64,000 bases of DNA from Chionoecetes opilio (taxonomy: Eukaryota > Arthropoda > Malacostraca > Decapoda > Majidae), in assembly GCA_016584305.1 (NCBI GenBank), contig JACEEZ010024145.1:41001-105000 (forward strand), written 5' to 3'. Made by a program: the position numbers and the translations under genes. Positions 11,358 through 22,955 of the stretch are shown piece by piece; within the stretch, counting starts at the first letter, position 1; each line of letters starts with the position of its first letter. The notes under the pieces were generated by a model, which worked only from the letters and a program-made list of their open reading frames with translations, had not been told where the DNA came from and ran no database searches.

Positions 11358-11850
11358 TAGGGTTGTGCGGTATCAAGAAAATACCGGTATTGCCGATACC
11401 GGTACGTCCTCACACCGGTATCAGTTACGATACCGATACCGTGCCAAAATACCGGTATTACCGGTATTGGTATTTGATTTTTTCGTGTTTTTTTTTACTT
11501 GTCCATTCTCAGACAATTATTAACCTCTATGTACACTCTACAGCATCGACCCCCCTAAAATAAAGTTTCCTATAGCGTCGACCACTTCTTTTTTTTACAA
11601 TTCTTAACCCCTATTGTACAGCATAGACCCCCCTAAAATAAAGTTTTATGTGGCGTAGGCCATTTCTTTTTTATACAATTCGTAACCCCTACCGTACAGC
11701 ATAGACCCCCCTAAAATAAAGTTTTATGTGGCGTAGTCCATTTTTATTTTTTACAGTTCGTAACCCCTACCGTACAGCATAGACCTCCCTAAAATAAAGT
11801 TTTATGTGGCGTAGGCCATTTCTTTTTTTGTATCAGTAATTAGTATGTAT
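11358..11850 (+). mobile_element. Second, partial copy of the ACCGGTAT hAT element
   Basis: It starts TAGGGTTGTGCGGTAT and repeats the first element's order: ATACCGGTATTGCCG words, then GTCCATTC, GACAATTATTAACC and AATAAAGTTTCCTATAGCG. A ~75-bp unit (TTAACCCCTA...TAGACCCCCCTAAAATAAAG...GGCCATTTC) is tandemly repeated four times from about 11,515 to 11,830. The distal half with the other inverted terminus is absent; the sequence ends at the MITE at 11,865. It lies about 140 bp beyond the U4 3' end. Confidence 0.65.
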
Positions 11851-11864
11851 AATGTAACCTCTAA

Positions 11865-12176
11865 GGCGGGGTTCACACTACACGTACGTTTTTGTTGTCC
11901 GTGTCTACGTGGGCGTGGCGATCAGAGACGTCCCAATGACGTCACCCCGTCACTCCCGCAGTCCCGGACAAAGAATTGGAAGCTCCAAATAATGTGAGCT
12001 TGAGACGCGCGTCTCTCAAGGTCAGTGACGTCATCACTGCTCCAGCAGGTGGTCGCGCGGAGCCTGGTTCACACTACACAGGCAGGGAGTGACGTCACTG
12101 TAGCGTACTGTGAGTCACTGATGACAAGACGCACGTAGACTACGGACAGCAAAAACGTGATGTGTGAACCGGGCCA
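11865..12176. mobile_element. MITE with GGCSGGGTTCACAC-type inverted termini
   Basis: The left end GGCGGGGTTCACACTACACG, followed by TTTTTGTTGTCCGTGTCTACG, is matched on the inverted right end by GGCCCGGTTCACACATCACG followed by TTTTTGCTGTCCGTAGTCTACG. The core repeats GTGACGTCA words. I could not fix a target duplication, so the superfamily is undecided. Confidence 0.7.
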
Positions 12177-13190
12177 AAATAAGGAAAATAACAATAATTT
12201 GATTCAAATTTCCATTTAACATTTATTTTTGGACAAAGAGTTCCTGAGATTCCTGGGCAAGACAGTTTAGATAGATATATAGCCAGAGCTGGGCTGTATT
12301 TGAGTACATTTGTACTAAAATACATTTGTGTATTAAGAAATTATTTATAAATACATTAGTTTTAATGTATTTAAATACAGTAATTAAATACTTTAATGAG
12401 TATTTAAATACATTGTATTTATATACATATACGTAATATAAACATGTAAATACTATTTTTTTTTTTTTTTTTTGTTTTCCCAGTTAGTTTGGCCAACTAT
12501 CCCGCCCAACTATCTGGCAATCCTGATGTTACAGTGAACCAGTGTTTCCACTTTCAGGAAATTTCCTTATTTTAAGGAAATTTTGGCCTGAGAAGGAAAC
12601 TTCTAAGGAAACGCAAAATCTAAGGAAATCCTAAGGAAATATTTTTTTTCAGATATTTCTAGAGATATGTAGATTAAGATTAAATAGCCAGGTGAGATGA
12701 TAATATTAACACATTTTATTTGCCTTTGACAAAATGACCAAAGAACAAATTCTCGGTCCTAATTTCTTATCATATTCATATCTATAGCATTTACCACAGC
12801 AAGGATATTGGGAAATGGGGAGGAGGTGGGGTGGTGGGTGGCGACGGGCTGGTGTGAGCCGCGGGACAGGTGGGTAGAGCTCTAACGACAAGTTCAGTTC
12901 CTGTCCTGCTGTCTGATAAGCGTGTCTGGGATTCTGTTCTCATCAGTCACTAGTATTCGGTGCTTCCTCCAGCCATTTCTATACTGTATTTAGCTCCAAT
13001 AATTTCATATTGTTGAAAGTGTGTGCAAACTGTTATGATAATAATGCAACTCGAACATTATGTCAGGGAGTGGATTCCATAGTGTCGTAGATGGTTTATA
13101 GAATTCTCAAAGGAATGCATACCTTTATTGCAAATAGAAGAAAGAGTTCGGAAATTGCTATCATTGTTATCATCATACTACCATAGATAG
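12177..13190. other. No gene; fragments of hAT-like repeat ends
   Basis: Around 12,283-12,440 the words AGAGCTGGGCTGTATTTGAG and repeated TATTTAAATAC look like one end of a hAT repeat. Around 12,538-12,650 CAGTGTTTCCACTTTC followed by repeated AAGGAAAT words looks like another. Neither has a visible partner terminus. No coding region is supported. Confidence 0.4.
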
Positions 13191-13194
13191 TAGT

Positions 13195-13218
13195 GTGTGT
13201 GTGTACTGTGTGTGCATG

Positions 13219-13262
<44 letters not shown>

Positions 13263-13689
13263 CTGTGTGTGCATCTAGGTAGTATGATGGTAGTGTCAGT
13301 ATATTATAGTAGTGTCAGTATATTATTATCATGATAATTATCAATATTATTATTATTATCATTATTATTATCATTTTGATTGTTATTATCATTATTTTTA
13401 TCAATATTACTGTTAGTATCACTATTATTGTTGTGATTATTTTATCTGAGTTATTATTATTATTATTATAACTTATTATTATCATTAATACCATTGACAT
13501 TATCATTATTATTATTATTAAAATTATTACTATTGTTTTTATTATTATAATCATTGGCATCATTTATTTTTAATTATTATTGTTGTTATTATTTCAAAGG
13601 CGTAGACGAAGACACGTGTAACGCGAGTTTTCTTCAAAATAGATGGTAAAGATACGAGGGGTCAGTCATATCTGAGGTGTGAACTCTCC

Positions 13690-13742
<53 letters not shown>

Positions 13743-13860
13743 ACATACATATCTCTGAAATAATTATATTAATAATAAAATAATAATAATTTGGATGATA
13801 ATAATAACAACAATAATGAATATGATGCAATTATTAACCATAATAATAGTAGACTAAGAC

Positions 13861-13905
<45 letters not shown>
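13195..13905. repeat. Microsatellite cluster: (TG)n, (ATT)n, (CA)n, (AAT)n
   Basis: (TG)n lies at about 13,195-13,270, an imperfect (ATT/ATC)n tract at 13,320-13,600, (CA)n at 13,692-13,740 and (AAT)n at 13,860-13,905. The open frames here, rich in Ile/Met or Leu, are products of the repeats. Confidence 0.9.
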
Positions 13906-13984
13906 TAATGAAAATCTGAATGGGATGGGATGAATTGAATATTTATCGGTTTTACACATGTGTATAAATATTTCTTGATCTATA

Positions 13985-15572
13985 GTTAGATCAGTGTCAT
14001 AGTGGTCACCACCCACCAGGATTTTGTTGTTACTGATTCTATTGAAAAACAGTCAGGGAGCACACACTCTGATTTCAGTGTTAAAGTAATCGTCCAGACC
14101 CATTTTTTCTTTGCATAATTATGTTGAATGATCATTCAAAATACCTAATCCACAAAAAAATATTCATTTTCACGCCTTATTTCCCTAGAAACATTCCTTT
14201 TGTAAAAAGCGCGGGAAAAACAACAGCCCCATTCCAGCCGTGGCGGGAAACTTGCTGGCGACGTCACAAGAGTGAGCCTCCCAGCCCGGCCCTATACAAA
14301 TACACGGAGACTCGGAGAAAAATGTAGTACGTACTTGGGGAATTTTGGTTGTTTCTGATATTTATTTTTTTGCGATGTGGCATATACTTGCATCCTTCAT
14401 GGATACAGCAAGAAAGCTGTGCTTTTGCAGAGAGCTTAGCACCCATTTCTGACCTATTTGACGATGATAATGTCTGTGCAGAGCCTGGCAGTGGCGAGTG
14501 AGAGGAGCGCGGCTAGACAATGTGCTTCACACCGCGCTCCTCTCACCCGCCACTGTCAGGCGCTGCACAGACATTATCATGGTCAAATAGGTCGGAAATG
14601 GGTGCTAAGCTCTCTGCAAAGGCACAGCTTTCTTGCTGTACCCATGAAGGATGCAAGTATATGCCATATCACAAAAAAAAATATCAGAAACACCCAAAAT
14701 TCCCCAAGTACTACATTTTTCTCAGTGTCTCCGTGTATTTGTATCAGGCAGGGCTGGGAGGCTCACTCGTGTGACGTTGCCGAGCCGTGGTGCGTTGTCT
14801 GCTGTCCGCCAGTTGTGTTTTGAGAGCTCGGGGAATTTACAGATTTTGAATGCGGATCATTTAAAAACGGGTGACTGGATGCAAAAAGTGACAACATATT
14901 GTTGATATACTCGATCATGGCTATGTTTTGACTGCATTAAATCAGGAATGATTAAATGGTCTGGACGATTACTTTAAGGATTCAACAAGAATTAACTTCT
15001 ATCCTATTCTAGATCATATGTTAACATAAATGACAAGGCGCTTCAGTAATGAAGCATGTGAACTTATGAAAGCATTACAGGCACTGAATCCACAAAGTAC
15101 TGAGTTCTTATCTTTTGAGAAAATGTCTGGACTTATTCATGCATTTCGTGCTAATGAGGAAGATCTTAACCATGAGCTGCACTCTGCAAAACGCATGTTA
15201 GAATGACGCTATAAGGATGTAAGTGACAATGAGAAGCCCAAATCACTGTTAGATTTAGTGAGAATTCTTGGTCCATATGAAGAGGCATTTCCTGAGTTCT
15301 ACAGACTGGCCAAAATTTCTGTAGTATTACCTGTGTCATCAGCTTCAGCAGAGAGAAGCTTCTCTGCTCTGAAATTAATCAAAACTACACTGTGAAATAC
15401 AATGGGCAATGAGAGATTAGGTAATCTTGCTGCGTTGTCAATTGAAAGCAGGCGAGTTAAAAGCCTTGATTTAGAAGTATTTGTTGATAAGTTTGCTGAG
15501 AACCACAAGAACAGAAGAATTTTGCCACTTTCTCAGTGGGAAAAAAAAAATATTCTTTGCCTGCTGCTTTAA
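13985..15572 (+). pseudogene. hAT-family transposase C-terminus, split and stop-ridden
   Basis: Reading from about 14,978, the frame gives INFYPILDHMLT-stop-MTRRFSNEACELMKALQALN, then ...SASAERSFSALKLIK, then GNERLGNLAALSIESRR. The 'SASAERSFSALK' and 'LAALSIE' blocks are hallmarks of the hAT C-terminal dimerisation region. There are three in-frame stops (TAA 15,027-15,029; TGA 15,204-15,206; TGA 15,393-15,395); the two TGAs precede or replace Arg-like positions and fit CpG decay. The frame ends at TAA 15,570-15,572. Upstream codons reading SIEKQSGSTHSDFS (14,037-14,080) join it in frame when the fold-back element at 14,085-14,973 and one TTAA are removed. The N-terminal zinc finger and most of the catalytic core are absent. 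Confidence 0.8.
14085..14973. mobile_element. Fold-back element with TTAA target duplication
   Basis: The termini are perfect 16-bp inverted repeats, AGTAATCGTCCAGACC (14,085-14,100) and its complement (14,958-14,973), flanked by TTAA on each side (14,081-14,084; 14,974-14,977). TTAA duplication is typical of piggyBac-type transposition. Most of the 889 bp is one large palindrome about a centre near 14,530. For example GCTTAGCACCCATTTC at 14,431 and its inverse near 14,605, and GAGAGGAGCGCGG and its inverse either side of the centre. It is inserted in the hAT transposase reading frame. Confidence 0.85.
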
Positions 15573-15955
15573 AACATGCCTTTTTTTTCAGTATCAATTA
15601 TGTTTTCCATTTTTTATAAGTGGTAATATATGTATTTAATTTTTGGTCATGACTGCTTTATTTCGTTCTCCATCAGCAACTGGGTGATAGATACCCTACA
15701 GTACTCAACACACACTCCTAGAATAAAATTAATAACCTTCCATAGTCCATACGACATCAGATATACTACTCTTGATATTGGTCAGAATGCAAAATATGCA
15801 AGGGGGGGGGTCTTGGCACTGTAAGTGAAAGTAAGTCCCCAGTCCCCACCAAGCTCCCCAGCTGTATGGGCTTGTTCGGCTCATCTAGTGCCCCCCCATA
15901 GTCAGCTGTGCCCCCCCAGGTGCCCCCCCAATGGTAAATACCTAGCTGCGCCACT
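15573..15955. other. No gene; low-complexity flank
   Basis: Short AT-rich sequence followed by runs of C (15,886-15,930). I see no coding region or clear repeat family here. Confidence 0.4.
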
Positions 15956-16514
15956 GGTCTACTGAGACCATTCCATTCACTCACCACCCTATTTGTGAAC
16001 CAGTTTTTCCCTCTTTCCTTTCTAAATCTACGCTTTTCCAGCTTGAATCCTTTACTTCTTGTTCTACCCTGGTTAAAAGCCGTAAGAACTTTTCCTACCT
16101 CTCCTTTATTAAATCCCTTTATCCACTTAAAAACTTCTATCAGATCGCCCTTACTCTGCGTCTCTCGAGTGAGTGTAATTTTAATAACTTCAATCTCTTT
16201 TCATAACTAAAGTTACGCATCCTTTGTATAATTTTGGTCATCCTTCTCTGCACTGTTTCTAACAAGGCTATATCCATCCTGTAATGTGGAGACCAAAACT
16301 GAACCGCATAGTCTAGGTGAGGCCTGACTAGAGCCAGATAGAGCTTTATAATAACTTCCGCACTTCTACTTTTAACACTTCTGGTAATGAATCCTAATAC
16401 TCTATTAGCTCTATTTCTGGCCTCAATACATTGTTTCCTAGGTCGGAGGTCTGGGCTCACCCTCACTCCAAGATCTTTTTCCCCTTCTGATCTTTTCAGC
16501 GATACATTGCTTAT
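15956..16514 (-). pseudogene. CR1-like LINE reverse transcriptase C-terminal region
   Basis: On the minus strand the frame reads YTISNVSLKRSEGEKDLGVR (about 16,520-16,460), then CIEARNRANRVLGFITRSVK, LVRPHLDYAVQFWSP, LETVQRRMTKIIQ and YEKRLKLLKLHSLERRR. A downstream continuation ends WFTNRVVSEWNGLSRP (near 15,970). This is the thumb and C-terminal part of a CR1-like LINE protein. A frame change occurs near 16,140. It abuts the truncated end of the RTE-like element. Confidence 0.75.
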
Positions 16515-18085
16515 GGTGTATCAGTCAGAGTGTCAGAGTCAGAGACGAAGTCAGAGAGGCTGTAGCAAAGTTGAGGGGTGGAAAGGCAGCTGGTGTTTGT
16601 AATATCAGTGCGGAGCTCCTCAAAGCTGGGGGTGAGGCCATGATCCACGGGTTGCATGCTGTCCTGACTGCCGTGTGGCAATCAGGTACCATTCCTCCTG
16701 ACTGGAAAAGGGGGCTGGTCGTCCCTATCTGGAAAGGGAAAGGGGACCGTCAGGACTGCAACAATTACCGCGGTATTACACTGCTCAGCGTACCAGGCAA
16801 GGTGCTTGCCCATCTATTGCTGACACGGATTCGCAGCAATCTGGTGAAGCATCAGAGACCTCGGCAGTCTGGGTTCACGCCTGGTAGGTCAACAACGGAC
16901 CGTATCCTAGCGCTTCGTGTCCTGGTGGAACGCCGACGTGAGTTTCGACAGGGGATGCTTGCAGCCTAAGTTGATCTCAAGAAGGCGTTTGACTCAGTGC
17001 ATCGTGAGTCACTCTGGGATCTTCTGCGACTTCGAGGGATTCCTGCAAGGACTATTGGTTTGATAACTGGTCTGTATTCTGGGACTGAGAGTGCTGTGAA
17101 GTGTGGGGCAGGTGTATCCAGCTTCTTTCCTGTGAATACAGGAGTGAGGCAAGGGTGCGTCCTTGCCCCATCACTTTTCAACGCTTGTATGGACTGGGTA
17201 TTGGACAAGGTTGTAGATCAAAGTGATTGTGGAGCATCCGTCGGCAACACCAAGATCACTGATCTTGTTTTTGCCGATGATGCAGTAATCTTTGCTGAGT
17301 CGCTGGAGGTCCTGGTGATGGCTCTCGAGGCGCTGCACGAGGAGGCAAAGCCTTTGGGACTTGAGGTCTCCTGGCTCAAGACCAAGGTCCAGGTATTTGG
17401 AGACTTACTAGAGGAAGCAGTACAGTCTGTTCATGCGTGTGGCGAGGACATTGAGATCTTGGAAAGTTTTACATACCTTGGTAGCGCAGTCCATAATGAC
17501 GGCGGGTCACGTCAAGAAGTCTTACGGCGGATTGGCATAGCCCACGGTGTTATGGACTCGCTCAGCGGGAGTATTTGGCGTTGTCGGTACCTGTGCAGGA
17601 GGACAAAGATCCGGATCTTCAAGTCGCTTGTGATCCCTGTCTTACTCTATGGTTGTGAGACATGGACACTAAATAGTGACTTGAAGAGACTAATCAATGC
17701 CTTTGGTAATAAGTGTCTTCGCAGAATCATGGGGTATCGCTGGGATGATTACGTGTCAAATCAGCGATTGCACCGTGAGACTGAATCGAGGCCTATTACC
17801 TGCATAGTCCGTCAGCGCCAACTTCGGCTATATGGGCATGTGGCACGCTACCCTGAAACCGATCCTTCCCATCGGGTTGTATCTGTAAGAGACAATCCGG
17901 CGTGGAGGAGGCCAAGGGGGCGCCCACAAGGCTCGTGGCTGGGGCAAGTTGATGTTTCTTGTCGAGAACTGCTTGGTATGGGAAAGGAGCCTGCATGGGA
18001 ACTCGCGCATGGTGACCCACGGGAGTGGCGTCGTAGGGTGGGCGAGGCGACGCGCCCCCCGGCGTATGCCCCAATGATGGATTGA
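16515..18085 (+). pseudogene. RTE-like non-LTR reverse transcriptase, 5' truncated, one internal stop
   Basis: The frame opens at VRDEVREAVAKLRGGKAAG (from about 16,525) and continues through the fingers/palm block DWKRGLVVPIWKGKGDRQDC (about 16,700) and QSGFTPGRSTTDRI. A TAA at 16,967-16,969 then interrupts a conserved ...VDLKKAFDSVH palm motif A; a one-base change from a Tyr codon explains it. The second segment (16,970-18,085) has NTGVRQGCVLAPSLFN, the catalytic FADD (codons 17,270-17,281), YLGSAVHNDGGS, YGCETWTLNS and a C-terminal Trp/Arg-rich region. The endonuclease domain is missing. The 3' end is a short (TGAT)n-like tail. It may be young: a second copy at 26.0-27.0 kb is nearly identical. 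Confidence 0.9.
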
Positions 18086-18344
18086 TTGATCATAACACTG
18101 AGGTCATTGACGCACCAACCCATCAACCCAGCCAACACAAACACACTTGTCTAATGTAAGCTTGGCGGCCTCCATCATTCACGCAGGCCTCAACCCCAAC
18201 CTCATGTACACACCTCCCACGCACACACACACACATCACGGTATCATATCATATCATCATATCATATCAGAGAGAGAGAGATTCATAAACACGGTGTTAC
18301 ATGTGGGAAGCCATTCAGATTGTCTCTCACTGCATCATAATTTT

Positions 18345-18690
18345 TGTGGGTAACTTCTGCTTGTTACTATAATAAGATCAACATTAGAATATACAGGAAT
18401 TGCATGGTCCTGTAAAAATAAAATAGGGAAAGGCGATAATACACAGGATGGCAACTCAGATGGCGCCCTGATTGAAAGATCTAACAGACGCGGGAACACA
18501 CAATGAAATGAAAATGCCAACACATGAAAAAAGGACTCGTTACAGCCTATAAATTGATTAGTGACTTAGGAGAAAGTGACAGAAAAGCCCGGCTATTAAG
18601 GAGAAAAAGAAGCTGGATAATTGTGGGAACTAAAGGAAAAATTGAGAATACAATTAAGGATGCCTGAATAACACAAAGTAGTTCCCCCAT
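18345..18690 (+). pseudogene. CR1-like LINE C-terminal fragment
   Basis: Scattered in-frame blocks TIIRSTLEYTGIAWSCKNKI (about 18,368) and EMKMPTHEKRTRYSL (about 18,506), then an AGTGACTTAGGAGAAAGTGAC block, follow the order '[14 protein letters not shown] ... [11 protein letters not shown]' seen in the better copy at 49.86-50.46 kb. Frameshifts separate them, so no protein is made. Confidence 0.55.
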
Positions 18691-18839
18691 AGAAGTATGT
18701 ACAACTTATACACACACACACACACACTTTCTGGAGAGAGAGAGGAGACAACAAAATATCACGAATGTGGAGGTATAGTTCAAACACAACTGCTGACTTC
18801 AGAGAAAAATAACTACAATAAACCCTCTCTAATTCAAAC

Positions 18840-19585
18840 CAATAGACCACCCCAGCGAGCCCGATCCGCCATCTGGTGGCCGTCCGGGAACCACACGCGG
18901 AGCCAGAACGCCGGGCCTCCTGGTGCCGGGCCCGACTCATCCTCCACTATTCCCCACCAAACCAGCCACAACCAAGTGCTGTCACGGTCAACACAGGCTC
19001 ATACAAAATGGAAACACACGAGCCCCACACTATTCATGGCGTTATAATGAGGACTGCTGGCAAAACAGAAGTATCCGACCACAGGTGTCCTACAACACTC
19101 CACCAAATACTGCAAAGAAACGCTTCAAGGCGGGTGCATGGGTTAATATTACCTTCTCTGCATACATGGAGGTAATATTATATTAACCCATGCACCCGCC
19201 CCGAAGCACTCTCCCACAGCACCCAGCAGAATGTTGTAGGACACCTGCGATCGAATGCCTCTACCCGTGGCCACCGAGATGATAGATGTCTCTCGGTGAT
19301 GTCTCTCGGTATCATCACCGAGATGTCTCAAGGTGGTCTCGCTCTACCCCGCCAACAATCCTCATTATAACGCCATGAACAATGCAAAACTCGCACATTT
19401 CCATTTTGCACAAGCCCATGTTGACCATGACAACACTCAACTGTAGCTGGTTTGGTAGGGAACAACAGAAAAGAAGTCGAGCCCGACACCCCGAGACCCG
19501 ACACTCCAGCTCCGCGCGCAGCTCCCAGACGGCCACCACATGACAGATCCAGCCCACCAAGGTAGTCTATTGGGGGGAGACCTGG
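18840..19585. mobile_element. Fold-back element, ~745 bp
   Basis: The left arm (about 18,840-19,145: CCAATAGACCACC, TGGTGGCCGTCCGGG, ACCAAACCAGCCACA, ATGGCGTTATAATGAGGA, GGGTGCATGGGTTAATATTA) is repeated inverted in the right arm (19,170-19,585) with about 80% similarity by eye. The centre near 19,165 is AT-rich. Both arms have short open frames but no known domain. Confidence 0.75.
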
Positions 19586-20302
19586 GTCAAATTCGCCAAA
19601 AGTCAGAATGATCCAATGGTTACCTCTAGCCCCTCCACAGAATAAGAACTCACTAAAACATGCCAAAACAGCACAGGTTGTAGTACTTGTACTCACCAAA
19701 AACATGGCTGATACTGAGGTCTTTGTAATGCAGGACTACTGTACACTGCACTCAGGCGTCACTGATAACATCTTCAGGCAAGTCTGCCGTTGCTGCGTTC
19801 AGTAAGGCATCGCGCACAGGTGCACTCGGAGGTACAAAGTGACGTCGGCATACAGTATGCCTAGCGCAAGCCCCAGATCTACAGCCCTGGGAGGTGGATC
19901 GCCACTGGGTTGCCAGCTCGCATCACAATAAGGATATGTAAACAAAGGGCAAAGAAAGCCTCTCCTCTTCTTACCTCTTTAATATTTCATTTCCTGTTGC
20001 TATAACTTTTGCTGCATTAAAGACAGGGTCATCAACAAGTTATTCTGTGACAATAAGAATAGCCACAGAGATAAATTTTGGCAGCTGCTATCTTGGTAGC
20101 AATGTAAATTGTGAAGCGTTCAGTATCGTCCACGATCTCCAATAAATGCGCTAGAATTCATTGGAGTTATATTATTATACACCCATGCTAGAAACAGCTG
20201 ATCTCTCTTTCTATCTCTCTTATAAATTGCTTTATAAAATGCTGTACTTATGATTTTGTACCAATGATATAACCAGGCTCTAATCCCGAAGCCACTTACT
20301 TG
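19586..20302. other. No gene seen
   Basis: Mixed-composition sequence without a recognisable ORF, RNA gene or inverted element. It separates two transposon-derived blocks. Confidence 0.4.
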
Positions 20303-21084
20303 TTAAGCCCCTTTCACACATTCACGGTTCGAGCCACGGCAAAGGACGGCCTTGAAATTGGCGTGTACCGTGGTACTTTTGACCACGGTTCACTCGTGGT
20401 ATGGTGATGTTACGTTTCTTGTACGGTTGATCACGGCTTTGCACGACAGACCTACGGTACATTACGGTGTCGCATGGTATGACCTACGGTGATGTACGGT
20501 GGTGATACGGAAATGTACGGCGGTTGTACGGCAAAGTTACGGTGGCCGACGAAGGTGTGCGTGGCGTATATAGGTGTACAGGGGCGAGCAGGGTTAACAG
20601 GTTTGGCCTTAAAAGGCCAATCTGGCCTTTTTCAGAGAAGGTTGACCTCCACTTTATTTTTCTTTGAAGCCAACCTCAATATGACCTTTTGGGGCCCCTT
20701 TTTGTAAAACATGTAATTTGTTTCAAAGAAAGAAAATATATATATATATATACAGGAGAACCTCATTTAACCTGCATTCAAAACAATGGCAGCCTCAAAA
20801 CAATGGCACTAATCGACCCATGCATTTTTTTTTTCTTTTCTTTTCTTTTCTTTTTTTTGGGCCTCCAGCAGGGAGGACCACAGGCTAGCGTGAGCCCGTC
20901 AAGAGAGATCCTGTGAAAAAAGAGAGGAGAGTGTTCGTGGTGCTGGCGTGCGGCACGAGGACTGGCTTGTCCATCCTGACGAGGAGTGCGGGGTAGAAAG
21001 GGGCACTCAGCAGGATAACCCAGGCAGTAATTAGGTATCATTATTTCAAAAACTGAAAAAATTGGCAGAAATTTAGTTCAAATT

Positions 21085-21335
21085 TTAGTCAGGGTTGGCA
21101 ACCCTTTCATCCCTTTCACTGGTAAGCTATGGAACTCTCTTCCTGTTTTATTTTTCCACTTTCCTATGACTTACATCTTTTCAAAAGAAGAGTAACAAGA
21201 CACCTCCCGAACTAAATTGGCCTACCCCTCTGTTTTTATTTTATTCTCTTACTGTCTTCTTTATAGGGACTGGCAACTAAGCGGGCCTTGTGTTACCCAT
21301 TTTTGTTGTGCTCCTTGGCCAGTTCCTTGTGATGG
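21085..21335 (+). repeat. LINE 3' end fragment (family shared with 62.0 kb)
   Basis: The words CCTTTCATCCCTTTCACTGG, ACAAGACACCTCCCGAACTAA, CTTTATAGGGACTGGCAACTA and CTTGGCCAGTTCCTTGTGAT recur in the same order at 62,010-62,275. A short open reading (FPFTGKLWNSLP-like, with VTRHLPN) resembles a LINE protein C-terminus. It lies inside the TTA-flanked element. Confidence 0.55.
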
Positions 21336-21473
21336 GGGGGGGGGGGGGATCAAAGAAAAAAAAAAAAAGAGATATTGTGCGGGAGTTTCCATAATATATA
21401 ATATTCAATAATAACGGCATAAATATATATCGCTATGTTTTCCGAGGGTTGCGGATATAAACTGAGGTTATTC

Positions 21474-21475
<2 letters not shown>

Positions 21476-21536
<61 letters not shown>
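21476..21536. repeat. (TA)n microsatellite
   Basis: Uninterrupted TA dinucleotides for about 58 bp. Confidence 0.95.
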
Positions 21537-21537
<1 letters not shown>

Positions 21538-22225
21538 CCTCCTCCTCGAACATGTGAGGTGAATCCACGGGTATTATGTAATTGGCTTCGGGAAACTGAC
21601 AAGAGTTGCAGGTAAAGTACCGCGCTACTTATATTATGACCGTCGCACAACCCTGAAGCGTGACGCGCCGTGAAGCGCTGATGCCACATCCCAAGGATAT
21701 CGTGTCGCCATCTGTACCATCACCGCAGTGCTGCCTTCCCGTCCCGTGGTTCTCCGTACAATTATCGTGTTGCCTCCGTGGTTTGTCGTGCTATTGCATC
21801 ACGGAAAGCCACGGCATTGCTACGGTGAGTCACGGTCACCGTACATCCTCCGGCATATATCGTGACGATGCCTTGGCATACCGTCACTACTTGATTGCAC
21901 CACGGTGCATCACGGTGAAGTACGTTGAACTACGGCATTGCACGGTGCTCCTACGGTGGTGCTAAGGTGATTCACGGTATTTTCAACCGCCACGGCAAAC
22001 TTTTTAATTTTTTAACATGGCCAAAAAATTTCTGGCTCGAGCCGGTGCGCACCGTTGTCGAGATGGTAACTCACGTCAGGGGACGGACTTCCATGGACAT
22101 GCACGCGGTGCAGCTAAGGATGCTGCCGGAGCATGATCTGTGGAGCACTGTGGCTCGAACCGTGAATGTGTGAAAGGGGCTTTAGTCAAGCGTACTCGAG
22201 TCTGGCCCCCGGGCCCCGGCGGCCC

Positions 22226-22955
22226 TCAGATCCATTGACCCTCCGGGATGCATATTGCCGAACTCCATTGCTGTTTGGGACTAGGGGAAATTAGAACCAA
22301 TCAGAGAGCGGTGGTGTGGGAGGGGCTTATACTCAGCCGCCCACACACAACATTTACGGGTAACTTGCTCATTTTGTGGGCAGATATAGTGTGTGACTTT
22401 GATTCACATTGTATTGTAGAAGAGAGGAAGAGGAGAAGAGTCATGCATCGACTAGAGGATCGTCATGCAGTCGACTAGGGATCAGTCAGAGTCGGATAGA
22501 GGATCAGTCATGCAGTCTGGACTAGAGGGATCAGTCATGCAGTCTGGACTAGAGGGATCAGTCTGCAGTCGACTGAGCGTCATGCTCTTATTTCACCATG
22601 GCAACATATACGGAAGTGCTAGATTTTGAAGAGGAAGGTTTTTTCCCTATAGGTATAATGGTGAAGGATGACTGATCCCTCCTCTTACAGTCCACAGACT
22701 GCATGACTCCTTCCTCCCTTTCCTATCTCTCGCTCTTTCTCTCTCTCTCTCTACAAATATAGTATTTAATCAAAGTCACACACTATATCTGCCCACAAAA
22801 TGAGCAAGTTACCCGTAAATGTTGTGTTTGGGCGGCTGAGTATAAGTCCCTCCCACACCCCCGCTCTCACCGCGCGCTGATTGGTTCTAATTTGCCCTAG
22901 TCTCGAACAGCAATAGAGTTCAGCAATATGCCTCCGGGACACAGCCCGGTGTGTC
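22226..22955. mobile_element. Fold-back element, ~730 bp
   Basis: The left arm (CCTCCGGGATGCATATTGCC, then AACCAATCAGAGAGCGG, CATTTACGGGTAACTTGCTC, GGCAGATATAGTGTGTGACT) reappears inverted at about 22,745-22,950. The core holds a short tandem repeat, GATCAGTCATGCAGTCTGG (22,485-22,570). The outer part of the right arm (GCCCGGTGTGTCC...GGCCAATCCGCC) is echoed again at 23,165-23,200. Confidence 0.7.

Larger units (their letters stand above)
20306..22181. mobile_element. 1.9-kb TIR element, TTA target duplication, ACGG subterminal arrays
   Basis: Terminal inverted repeats of at least 31 bp begin AGCCCCTTTCACACATTCAC and continue GGTTCGAGCCAC at both ends. TTA flanks each side (20,303-20,305; 22,182-22,184). 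Within about 230 bp of the left end and 500 bp of the right end, the words ACGG/CACGG (and the inverse CCGT) recur every 8-20 bp. This array looks like many binding sites for one protein. A 3-bp TTA/TAA duplication is the PIF/Harbinger habit, so that superfamily is my first guess. No transposase is visible; the middle is taken up by a LINE tail, poly-T, and a (TA)n tract. Confidence 0.75.

Noticed and set aside
13315..13563. 82-codon Ile/Met-rich membrane-like frame
   Set aside because: It is the (ATT/ATC)n microsatellite read on the minus strand.
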